A DNA stretch of 64,000 nt, from positions 525,213 to 589,212 of the forward strand of contig NRSV01000004.1 of NCBI GenBank assembly GCA_002286855.1. The letters are read 5' to 3'. The position numbers and the translations under genes are program-made. The notes beneath the pieces are model-generated. The model saw only the letters and a list, made by a program, of their open reading frames with translations, searched no databases and was not told where the DNA came from. Shown here piece after piece: positions 33,031-44,759 of the stretch (positions are counted from its first letter, which is position 1; the number at the start of each line of letters is the position of its first letter). This stretch comes from Bipolaris cookei (taxonomy: Eukaryota > Ascomycota > Dothideomycetes > Pleosporales > Pleosporaceae).

Positions 33031-34693
33031 TTAAAACGTTATAAAGTTATACTATAACGCGTTTAGCTTTCCATGTATGGATTTTTGCATCTAAAATGCG
33101 AGAATACTTTTGGTGTCTTTAAAATTCAATTCTAACTTTATAGCCGTAGTCATACATGATGTGAATCTATATCCATAGCATCCGCTTAGCATGTGTTCGA
33201 AAATCACATTGAAATGTCAGATTTGTATGATATGAGATGAACGTAGGCTGAAAGATAAGCCAAAAGAACCAGGGGTAACTATATCAAGTAATCACCAAGG
33301 TTTTTATGTAGTTCTCATGCATCAAATTGTCGATGGTGATTATGAGGAACGGACGTGTTAAATATATGGATCAGTGAAAAGTGATGGTGGTTCGACCAAG
33401 CGTTGGTATCGAGTAAGTATTGTAGTACAAAGTTATAGTTGTTGAAATCAGAGGCGCCCGTTATGGATAAACGGTGCGCAAGACATCTGTGACCTCTAAG
33501 TATCTACTAAGTGTATGCGTATTGGCAAAGGGAGCAACGCAAGTGATCTGTATGATCAGCAACTCCATGGCAAGACGGGAGTTTTAAGGTTTTGTTGCTT
33601 ATTGTCACCAGCGTATTTGAATATACCATGGTTGCTTTTTGCAACTGGAAAAGGTAACATTACTACAAGAGGCATTCGTTGTATCTGCATCTAACTTCAT
33701 TCACCACCCTTTTCTTCATTCATCATGCGAAGTACAAATGCGTTCCTGTTGAAGGCCTCTTTCCACATATTACACCTTTCATGCAGACGAGATTAGTTAC
33801 GGCCAGACCATAATATAACCGTACTGCATTTGGTGTTACACCGTACATGGCACTATTTCTGGGAGTGTTTTTTTTCTATCACTCATGTTGTTGCTGACGT
33901 GGTAACAGACCAAGTATAGGTCTTTCCAGGAAACTCTCCTTTATCTTGCACGAAATCCGTGAACATAGAAAGTAAACAGCCAACAAAAAATCAAGCCCAG
34001 TAAGATGTTCGCGGTACTCTTTCAGTGTTACTCGTGGGGAATAACCTGTTAGACCATTTAAATCATGTCTTCATATGAATGGTGAAGACAGGTTGTTATT
34101 GAATGAGGAGTGAAACAACTGTGATACAGGTATAATAGAGCTGCAAGCTCTTAACAAAACACACAAAACCAATATATGAAGTGTGTCTTATATTTTGTCG
34201 GGTACATTATCATGTGGATGATAGCTAAGCAGTAGACTGTCGAGCACAAGTAAACTGCAATCGTCTGCAGCTGGCTGACCTGCTTTCTATGAATGAAGAC
34301 TGGGTCAATAGTCATCACAGTCGTGATGAGATCAGGGGGATGAGCTGATTGCATGGCCTATCGTAATACCGAATGTATTGAATGTCTGCACATAACTGCA
34401 GCTAGACATACCCATTACGGTAAAGATAGAAGTGTGAAATTCTGGGACGCGCTGGTTTCACCCTGTACAATCGGCAACGCCGAGCAGGCTCGCATTTTCC
34501 CCATCCTTGAGCATATTCCCGCAAGTTCGAATCACGGTCGTCGAATCTGATTACCAGGCTGGTATAGGAAAAAGGCCATGGTCTGATAAGACGGCTCTTG
34601 GAGGCCTCACTGTTAGCTTGCATTTTTCCGACATAAGTGGCGAAAGGGGATAGACGCGTTGCTCATGATTTTCGTGCCTTCTTGTTTCGGCGG
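33031..34693. other. AT-rich gene-free DNA grading into normal composition
   Basis: About 1.7 kb. Very few open frames; AT-rich up to about 34.3 kb, then GC content rises. A GTTCGAATC box near 34520 recalls a tRNA T-loop but its stem does not pair. No gene called. Confidence 0.45.
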
Positions 34694-35011
34694 TTAAAAC
34701 AATGCCATCACGTTACGGTGACTCACGATGGAAATCACTTGGAGCAGATCAGAAGAGAACCTTTCTTGCAGAATCTCGAGACAATGTTCGTGTAGACGAC
34801 AAAAACCAGAAGGCTTCAATGTGACATGGCTCCGAAATACTTCTAGCCGCTCGAACAACGATCCGACATTGTAATGCGAATACGGGTCGTTGTGGCGACC
34901 GATGCAGGCCAATTTAAATTTGCGGTGCTTGGTAAACACTGGAGGCACTAGCCCAGCAAGTAGGATGCGAAGCGATCCACAGATACTACAGCGTTGTCGC
35001 CTAACGTCCAC
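34694..35011 (-). pseudogene. Possible decayed STAND-protein N-terminal fragment
   Basis: A 105-residue frame includes SLFERLEVFRSHVTLKPSG followed by HCLEILQERFSSDLLQVISI. The pattern FERLE-x-F with a helical Leu/Ile-rich continuation resembles the helical N-terminal domains of fungal STAND proteins. No P-loop or longer gene structure can be joined to it on either side, so if the similarity is real this is a relic. It could equally be a chance frame. Confidence 0.25.
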
Positions 35012-36762
35012 AGTTGGAACCTGTCAGCCAACGGTCTCATGGTCTGGAACTGCAGCCAAACTCGACAAGGCCTCTTCGGGGGTGGGGCCCCTTCGTTACC
35101 GAACAATGGATACATACTCGCCCTGCTAAGTAGCGCGGAGCATCCTGCACCGTGAAGTCGATGGGCTATTTCTGCAACGCTGCTGACACGGCCCGCTTTG
35201 GAGCATCTTTCAGCAGGTTGGAACAGATGTGTCACACGTGCAGCTGCTGTGGTTGCCCGGTTTTTTTGAGCTGCTGTCATAACACCATGTGTTATATCCA
35301 GATCTAATGATGTTCAACACATGCACATGGGAGCTTTCCAGGTTTAGGCTTGGCAGACTTGAGTCTGGCTCTAGCGGTGGGGCGGATTTGTCCAGGCTGG
35401 TGTACGGGATTCATAAGATGCATTAGCTGAGTAAGTGGAAATGCATTAGTGCTATGAAGGGACAAACTGTACGTGTTTGGTTCCTGGTAAGTATAGGCGG
35501 ATTGTTATGGGAATGGCCCTGGTCCGCGGCCCTTGCAGCGTGATGTGAAAACTCTGGTAGCAGAGGCTTGTATGCTTCTGAGGCGCCTGTCTTGAGCATT
35601 TCCAGCTGACGGACCATGGCCCATCTCCGGGGTGGTCGGCGGGAGAGGGATGGAGACGATCAGCGCAGGTTGGGATGGACGGCGGGTTCGTCACCAGGGT
35701 GTAGTATGACCGGCATCAAGGCGGGTAGCGCTGGGCTTGAGGATGCATGTCGAACCAGGGAGGGGGCATTGGGGGCTGCGACTAAGGAAGAGGTGGTCGC
35801 GTACCCAGACAGGCTGGGCGGTGGCAGAGACTGCCAGGTCCCGTGCTGTGAGCGGCTCGTGTGCCAACGGATGCAGTGCAGCGCGGACTGGGTTCGCCAA
35901 TCACCATCCCGGGGTGTCCTTGATCGCTCAGCAACGGGAAACGGGCCATGCTATAGTGGTGGTGGGTCTTGGGTACGGACAGGTACTTGGAAGTACTTGT
36001 TGAGCCGGCATCGGTACACCACCCTTCTTAAGTCGGCCGCATATAGGGTCGGGATGGCACCGATCAGCCAATATGGTTTTTTGATTGCCAGTCTAAGCCG
36101 CGGCGAGCGTTCTGACATGTGTCCGTGTTCATGTCCGCAGCACCGGCGATCCAGCGACTTTGGTGGACTGTGCTCGCCCTCGAGTGTTGGTGTGCTGCAA
36201 GACCAGGGTCTGGCAGGGATGAATTGCTCAAACTGGGGATGGGGGAACGGAAGCCAGCTTGACCATATTCGACCACCAGACGCACCTACGCACGAACCTG
36301 CCCTGCTGCCCATCTCGTTTGCAGCATGTGGCCAGAGACATCTCTGACGCACGACGCAGCTGGGCCAGGAGGAGCGACAGGTTTGCCCATGTCGATTCGG
36401 TATGGCCATCCTGCGTTGCCACGCAGTAGACATAACCTATTATACCCCACTGCCTCCACTAAGGCTCAGCATTAAGCGGCCACTGTGGTAGCCGGCTGCA
36501 ATATCGTAACCCTGGCTCGTTGCTGTAGTCAAAAGAAGACGGTTGGACAACTGACCTGCATATCTTTTGGACGTCTTTCACAGCACAACTGCCCCCCAGC
36601 GCTGCAACCGTCCAGCCCTGCCAAAACCTCTCCACCTCTCTCCACCGGCCCCCATCACATCTTCCCCTACGGACATTCCAATCCCTTCTTGTCATTATTG
36701 ACCCCTCAGGCTCTGCTCTCGAGTGGTGGAAGTTTGGTGGAGACGGACGCTAGAACGCAGTT
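35012..36762. promoter_or_regulatory. xlnR: Upstream region of xlnR, about 1.75 kb
   Basis: Frames of up to 243 codons on + (35616-36347) and 160 on - (35951-36433) overlap each other and show no domain; I take them as GC-composition shadows. The stretch nearest the gene is CT-rich (CCCCAGCGCTG, CCACCTCTCTCC), as is common in fungal 5' leaders. It probably contains a long 5' UTR and promoter of the xylanase regulator. Confidence 0.4.
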
Positions 36763-39700
36763 ATGCTTTCCACGAATCTCCATCAGTACCCCCCGGCATT
36801 CAGCCATGTCCCCTCGCCCAACGCAGTCGACCATCCACATCACCATCACCATCTTGCCGTGGACCACATGGGACACTCCTCACTCGAGTCTCTGGCCCAC
36901 CCGTCGCAATACGCAGCATTGCAGTTCCACCACAACCGGCATGTGTTGCCCAACGGGAAAGCCGTCATCAAGCCTCATCACCGACTACCATACGCCAGTG
37001 GACCTCTGGCGCCACGACACCAGCGAGAGATGCTTCACGAACGATCAGGTCGCAGTAACTCTGCGTCGGGGCCGGTGCGACGCAGGATCAGTCGGGCCTG
37101 CGACCAGTGTAATCAACTGCGAACAAAGTGCGATGGGAGACAGTCTGTAAGTTCCTACTACTACTACCAGCGTCCCACATGTACTACTAGAGCTAAGCCG
37201 ACTAATCCATGGGTTAGTGCGCGCATTGTATAGGTACGTTGCAACGAATCGTGGACCGGGGCGTGAACCCCGCAGTTGTCTGGGGATATTCTGGCACCGT
37301 GATCGGCCTTTTCTGATGTGGCGTCTGCTAGGCGTCTTAGTCGGAACCTAGCACAGCCGGCCATGTCCTGTCACTACCACATCTGATAGTTTCACTAACA
37401 AAACACCAGAATTTGGTCTGACATGCGAATACATCCGTGAGCGTAAGAAGCGCGGGAAAGCATCACGAAAAGACATCGCTCAGCAACAGGCTGCCGCTGC
37501 CGCTACCGCAGGAAGCAGCACGGTCAAATCTGAAGAGTCCAGCACTCCACAGCCCTCGGACAAGACAGCAGAATCTATTCCAAGTAACAGCCCTAAACCC
37601 ACAGAGGGCCAGAGACCTCGTTCCGAGCTACCTGCACGGTCCGCCAGCATTGCAACAACAAGTTCCGACATGGACACTACATCTATCTACCCGAACAGGA
37701 CCATGAGCCTGAACGCCATTGACACAATCCCTGAAGGCGACATTCATCACCAAATGGCTAACGGGATGCAAGCCATGCAGCCTATGCAGCCGCCTCGCAT
37801 TCAGACGCAAGGACTGTCCATGCAGCACTCCATTCCAGAGTACGCATCCATGGAGTACCATCGAAACCTCACCTACCAACCACCACTCCAGGTGATGCAG
37901 CCAGGAATGCATCCTGCCGTTTCTTCCCATGGGCATGCTATCGAGTACTCAGGAAGCCCTTATAGCATGATGAGCCCGCAGAGTGCGCATGCACAAACAC
38001 AACCACAACCAAGCACCTTTGGAATGCCAGAAGAACCCCCAAATATGGGCTACATGCCCCAGTCACCAGCCAATGGCTCACCAGGCTGGATTTTGCCCTC
38101 TCCCTCTACTACCATGTACTCGGGCGCACCACACCAGAGCCACTCTCAACAGTTGAGGTACCCAGTCTTGCAGCCGTTGGTCCCACACCTAGCAAACATT
38201 ATGCCAGTGTCATTGGCTTGCGATTTACTCGAGCTTTACTTCCAGAGTTCCTCATCCGCGTTCATTCAACCCGTATCTCCTTACGTACTTGGTTACGTAT
38301 TCCGAAAACTGTCGTTTCTGAGGACGAACAACCCAAGGGTGTGCAGCCCGGCACTGCTGGCTAGCATGTTATGGATCGGTTGCCTGACGAGCGAGTCACC
38401 CTATCTATCCTCATCACCGTCTGCACGGAGTCAACTTTCCGAGAAGCTGATCAATCTGACAATCAGTCTATTGAAGCCCTTGGTACATCAGACACCAGGC
38501 AGCCCAGATGGTGGCCCTACAAATTTCGCCACTGGAAACATGGTCGACAGTGTGACCATGGATGGTTTCGGGATGCCAACTCAAGAATCCAATATAAGTC
38601 TACGTAAGTCAATCTTCACTATACAAGCTTCGGATTCCACGGGATTAACGCAAAGTCTTATAGCGGGAGCATGTGGCGGCCTTGATGAGGTGGTGACCTA
38701 CATGCATCTAGCTGTTGTCATCTCAGCAAGCGAGTACAAGGCTGCGTCACTACGCTGGTGGAATGCAGCATGGTCACTGGCCAGAGAGCTCAAGCTGGGT
38801 AAAGAAGTGCCTGTGACGCCTCCACCCGAACCGAACGACGAAAATATTTCGGGAGATATCCGTGCCGAACATGGGAGCGGAGCATATCCGACCGGCCAGC
38901 ACTCTTCCATAGAATACACTGAGGAGCAAAGAGAAGAGCGTAGACGTATATGGTGGCTTTTGTTCACTGTTGATCGGTAAGCCTTCTGATCTTTGTCGCC
39001 CGTGGCACCAACAAAGAAACATTGCTGGAACCATGTTTTCAACGTCCTGGCGTATCAGCCAAGTCCCCAAACCAACAAGTGCTGATCCATCTGTAGCCAC
39101 CTAGCCCTATGCTACAACCGGCCGCTCTCTTTATTGGACATGGAATGCTCCGGCCTTCTGCAGCCGCTTGACGATAACGTATGGCAATCTGGGGAATTCT
39201 TCGAGGACTCCGCTCAATCGTTTTCAGATCACACATTTCGCCGAAGAGGGCCTGCATTCGAGTGCACCGGGCACTCCATTTTCGGATTTTTCCTTCCTCT
39301 GATGACGATCCTTGGAGAGATTACTGATCTATACCATGCCCGCAATCATCCGCGTTTTGGAACCAAAACGGATTGGGAACATCATGTGGTAGAGATCAGT
39401 CAGCAGCTTGTAGCCTACGGCCATTCTTTGCAAGAGCTTCGGAATCGTGCAGTTCATGAGGCGAACGTGGAGGCCCAGCAGGAATCAGTACATCCTGGCA
39501 CGCCCTCGGTACGATCTGTCAACTCGTCTATATCCAGAGCGCAGGAGAACTTGTTGCACGCCAAGATTGTGGAGGCATATGGCACGCACCTCATGCACAC
39601 CCTGCATATCTTGCTGAACGGGAAGTGGGACCCCATTTCGCTACTGGATGACAACGATCTCTGGATTTCTTCGCAAAGTTTTGTGGATGCTACCGGCCAT

Positions 39701-40185
39701 GCTGTCCATGCAGCTGAGGCATTGAATGAGGTCCTTGAGTTGGATCCTGATTTGAGCTTCATGCCGTTCTTCTTCGGGATCTACCTTCTACAAGGAAGCT
39801 TTTTGTTACTCCTCATCGCCGACAAACTCCAAGGAGACGCCAACCCCAAGATAGTACGTGCATGTGAAGTCATAGTACGGGCACATGAGGCATGCATTGT
39901 CACTCTCAATACCGAGTACCAGGTAAGCGCCTCGGATAGTTTGTCGTCTTTTTCGTTACGCAATCAGCCTTCCTTTCTGTTTCAGCCAAGCGCAGTTTTT
40001 CTCAAACACGGCCAGTTATGCTAACAATCATCTCACAGCGAAATTTCCGGAAAGTCATGCGCTCTGCCTTGCAGCAAGTGCGTGGCCGCGGCGTAGACGA
40101 ACATGCCGAACTCGCGCAACAACGGAGAAGGGAAATGTTGAGTCTCTACCGTTGGAGTGGCGACGGCACTGGGCTCGCACTATGA
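36763..40185 (+). CDS. xlnR: Xylanolytic/cellulolytic transcription activator XlnR (Xyr1/Xlr1)
   Basis: Exons 36763-37146, 37218-37233 (16 nt), 37410-38976, 39097-39922 and 40039-40185 give 979 residues; 38604-38663 may be a further 60-nt intron (959 if spliced). The zinc cluster is assembled over three exons: ISRACDQCNQLRTKCDGRQ, Ser128, then CAHCI from the micro-exon and EFGLTCEYIRERKKRGKASR. Cys 113, 116, 123, 129, 132 and 139 are all present. The basic RERKKRGKASRKD tail is an XlnR signature. The fungal regulatory domain follows (ISASEYKAASLRWW ... ARELKLGKEVP; HLALCYNRPLSLLD), and the end RNFRKVMRSALQQVRGRG ... LYRWSGDGTGLAL is typical. XlnR binds GGCTAA-type sites and activates xylanase, cellulase and D-xylose catabolism genes. 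Oddity: Ser at position 128 where relatives usually have Pro. Confidence 0.95.
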
Positions 40186-43100
40186 GGTGCATTCGACGCT
40201 CGCTTCGCGCCATCCTCTACCCTTGCCACCTTGAGATCATCTCGCGATCATGTCGCCGTACTCCCCTCCACAGCCACACGTAGTAGTGATCGCATCTTTC
40301 CCCTCGATTCCAATTACCTATTTTACCATCTTCTTGGCCGAGGCACAATCTCGATCAGTGGTTTGCCTCGGTAGCACTACGATATGCTCTGATGCTTGCT
40401 TCCCCACACATTGTGCTCTCTTTATCCTTTCCTTTCTCCCGGTGCACAGACATTTCGCACAAGGCTGCCTTGGCGTTTGACGGATCGGGCACACACGTCT
40501 AGCGGTGGTGTATTATGAGTTCATGTATTATGATTTTGGGCGTTTTAAAAATATTGTCTCTGCATTTCGACACGTTTGTTGCTTACGCTCTCGGTGCGAT
40601 GGGGGCGGAAAGGTGTTTCCCGATACCAAACTTTCCGCCACACTATGTTGTTCAACATCTTTCACTTCACATACCCATGGTCCTTGTCAAAGAGGGCAAT
40701 ATTTGTCGCAGATTTTCCATATTCTCACCGGTTTGAGAATACCTGCTCTCGATTCCGCTATATTGGTTTGTTCATTATACCCCCCTCGGCAGATGCTGCT
40801 GCTTCGCTTCTAGAACACATTTGGAGAACTTTGTCGATAGTACTACAATATGGTGGAATTGAATTCCATAACGCTCTTAGTGATCAGGCAATCCTGAGCA
40901 GAACAATTACAATAAACTCAAAATACAGCTTGTTAGCGTGTGTGTGTGCGTGCTTTTGATACACAGAGCCGTGGTGAGAGAAGATTTGCTTGACAGTTGC
41001 AACAAGGTGCTGTGCCGTGCAAGATGATCGACAATAGCACAGCTTATATGATTATTCGGTGTAGTCGCACCGTGTTCCTGAAGATGTTTGCCCATATGTC
41101 TCACTCACACGGTGTTATACCTAGGATCATCGTTTCAGATATCTGACCTTGCATCCCACCGTATCTAACTTACACAGTACACGTCGTCCGGTGTATCTAT
41201 CTAACACAAATACGACCACCAGACACCGAAAAGAAACACCCCCTTTTTCACAATCTAAAATGCATGATATCTTTCTGAGAAGGACCAGTAAGTCCATTTT
41301 TCGACCTAGTGCGCCGCGGACCAGAAGGCTGCGCGTGGTGCTGACGACTGCGCGGTATCAATGGACGAGCCAATCAACATGAACACTTTGACAAGCTTGC
41401 CATTACTCTACATACGCCTTCGGGTGGTGGGGGAGCTTCCGGAACACCAACACATGACTATAACCATTTCCATACTTGGACTTTTTGGTCTGCTGGACGA
41501 TACTGAAAGGGCCAGCCCCGTATCTTCTCACATCAACCGTGCTTTGCAACACCATGGAGTAGCCGCAGCAAAAGCACGAAGAGCTTTCCAAGAGCAGCAC
41601 AAGGATTGCTTGCTTGCAGCAGTAGCCGCGTATCGGAACACGCCGGCACTTGGGCATATGACACTCAGAACTTGTCTCCCACTAGCATTGTCGACTATCC
41701 ACTTGACCCCTGAGTCACACTCCTTCGCGCTACCGTCTTACCGGCCCATAATCGGCTTCCCGATCGCAAAGCCCTAACTACCCGAACCTCGAGAGCCAGA
41801 CGACTTTGCCGAGGCCAAGCATTTCTTCTCCATTTTCGATCAAGCCTGCAGGATAGCTTCTTGTGGGCGTTTTGAGATACTGCATATGTTGGGTGAAAGA
41901 CATCTTTCACATCGACTGTTGAGTGATACAACGTACGCATCCATAGTCACCTCGCTATGAGGGTTCCAGTCTAGCGATGCATGGAAACCAGCGTATGCCC
42001 GGGAGGGGACCGAGGAATTTGCATCCTGTTAAGGACATGGACGAAAATAGAAAGAAGAAGTAAAACGCTGGACCATACACCAGGTTGCAGAAGCCCCGTC
42101 TACCGCGTGCTCTTAGAGGTAAGCACAAGGGCATATTTGGTTCTGTTATGCACCCCAGATCTGTTAAGACTCGGTGGGACTTGTAATGACCGACACTGCG
42201 TTGCCGTTGAAATCCGGAAAACATGCAGGTCAGCTACCACAATGTCGCTCACATGGGCCAAAGGACCAACGCTCCCCACCCTTGTGCTTGCGTAGAACCC
42301 TTGCGTTCGATCAGCATATCTGCTATAAAGGCCATACAGCGACGGATCATGGCTGGCGGGGACGGGCCTTTTGTGTATCACAAACAGTAATGTGGTCTTG
42401 GCCTCCGCAAAGAATTGCTAATTGCAGCTAAGCAATGGCAGAGCTTCTTTTTTTTCAGTGTTTGCGAGAGCAACGGGGAAGACGGGACATGCTCTTTGTG
42501 CGTGCTCAAGAGGCTGCCAAATCTTATGCAGACACATGCCATGAACCATATACCGCCTTAACAAGGGTGTTAAGAAGCATTCAATGTGCTCAACTCTATG
42601 TAAGTACATACATGGTCGACCCGAAACAAGACCCGTCATGCATACAGACATGTACACGCAAGCTGCAAGCCTCATTCATCACTGGCACACCTCAGCACCG
42701 GAGTGTTCTCCCTACTCTCCGCTACAACTGCGCCGGATCTGGTGCAAAGGCCCAGGAAGATTCAGGTTCGATCACGGTGTCACTGCAGTGCCTTACGGTA
42801 GTGCCATGTACGTGCAATGCCGATGCAATCTCGCCAATACATTTTTTCACATGCATCATAGCTGCGTCTTGCTCATTCAAGAAGCTATATCCCAACACAC
42901 TACTTCTCCACATCTTAGGGTTGATTTTTCAGGTCTTGGCTTGTTTGAGGGGGCCCTTTTCATCTCGTTAAATGAAAAGTAAAAAGGGGAAGGTTTGGCT
43001 TTGGATGCTGTGACAAAATCGCGTCTTTTGCGCGGAGTAGAGCAAAAAACTACGAGAAGAGTATAGTCTGTGGACTGCATACTATTAGGGGGGGGAGGGT

Positions 43101-44759
43101 GGGCTGCGTCTGCCGTGTGGTGACGTTAGACAGCCAACGTGGGTGCCAAAGGCTCGGGATACGGTGAGCATACAAGCGCATTGACTGGTCGTTCGGGTTT
43201 CGACGAAGTAAGCTACGCTTCGGAATGGCGGCCTAGCTTTGAGAAGCAGCGCGGGTGAAGTCCTTACAGATCGTCACGTCCCGTCGCGGCAAGCGGTCGT
43301 CTCGAACCGGTTTTTGGGTGAAGGACAAGGCTAGGCTAGACTTTCCCCTTGAGTCTTGGCAAGATGCCAGTCAGAAAAGGGTCGATTACCTTCTCGTTTC
43401 TTGTCTTGCCCATGTCATGGGGGAGGCGATATTGGATTGCACAGACAGAAGTTGGGTGGCAGAGGGTTATAGACATGGGCGCTCTAGATCACGGGCATGG
43501 CGTGCGGCTGGCGTGAGGCTGGCTTGCAATGTGCAGGATCTTGTTTGAACATGGGCCCCAGGAGATTACTAGGCTCCGCCGACTAGGGCCAGAAAGAGAC
43601 ATGTTGCAGTGGTAGCTATGATGGCAGGATGCAGCAGACTAGTCGATGGATACAACAAGATGCATGCGGCGCCAACGTAGAGTGCCTTTCTTGGTATACA
43701 CCTAGCGGAAGCGACTGGGACGATCGACACGCAGGGTGTGGGGAACGTGGTAGGTAGGGGTTTGGTAGTGTCGAGCCGCCGCTTGACTGGCTGCAGCTCG
43801 GTTGTACCTCGAGGTATCGTGCGCTTTCGTCGGTCATTTGCTAGATCTCGGTACTCGATATTGCTTGGAGGGTGATTGCAGTAGAGTAAGGACAGGGGTT
43901 GCAAAAGGTGGGCGGAATGACTGTTTTGGCCCGTGTTGAGCATTCTTCCTTTTAGCCGGTCGAGTGAATGTCTGCACAGTGGAGGCGGGCGTCAGCCGCG
44001 AACGCCTACATCCATCGACACCAGACGTGTAATGGGATACTCGAGCGCAGCCAATCGCAGCTCAGACTCCCGCGTGGCGCTCGAGTAGGCGAAGGCGAAT
44101 GGAGATTACTGCAGTGCACCGGCCAGGGCGTTCGCCCTTCGTTTTGTGGAGGGTCGTCCCGAGCGAAGGCTGCTTATGCTGCAAGCCGCAGAAAGCGAAC
44201 AGTGGCACAGCAGTATGGACTCGTCTTGGCACAGCATAAGACGGTCCGTCATTATCCATTGGATGACTGTATCATATGTCAGCCTCGTGCTGCAAGATTC
44301 ATCGCCGGAGCAAGTCGAGCACCTCTGGTCAAACTTGGGAAGTGTCCAACTACATACTTGCAACGCGCACGTTACATTCGGCATCACCGCATACGTAAGT
44401 ACAACAGGTTGGATCTAAACTCAGACCATCCCTCAGCCGCTGCGCCATGTCATTGTGGGACATGTCTCCGAGACATCGTGGCCTGAAGCAATGATGATAT
44501 CGTGACAAGCAGCGACTGCGTAGCCATGTCGCCTGGTGGCTTTGTCATCACCAAGCCACCACCACGACATCTGCGCCGCCAGGAGACCAAGACTAGTTTG
44601 GGAAAAGGCCAGCGCAACATGGAACTAAACACTACCACTCAGACAAGGTACATCCAAGTACCAAGCAAACATAGCGGCACGACCCTAGCACCTGCAGAAC
44701 GCGTGCTCCTCTTTCCGAACTTCTGGATGCCACACATCCGTCGCTAATGCAGCATGCTC
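40186..44759. other. Gene-free region downstream of xlnR, first part
   Basis: About 4.6 kb. Frames up to 172 codons (43968-44486 +) overlap frames on the other strand; none has a domain, and spliced extensions were not found. Composition is balanced, unlike the AT-rich left side of the island. Includes a G-run at 43088-43098. Confidence 0.45.

Noticed and set aside
34470..34545. tRNA-like stretch with GTTCGAATC and a GCCGAG-type A-box
   Set aside because: The acceptor arms pair partly, but the T-stem (GCAAG versus CACGG) does not, and no anticodon arm of proper shape can be drawn; at best a decayed tRNA.
35616..36433. Overlapping frames of 243 codons (+) and 160 codons (-) upstream of xlnR
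   Set aside because: They are mutual shadows in GC-rich DNA, with no domain; treated as promoter or leader of xlnR.
43968..44486. Open frame of 172 codons on + in the xlnR-scc2 gap
   Set aside because: Arg/Ala-rich random-like composition, overlapping minus frames, no motif or splice partners.
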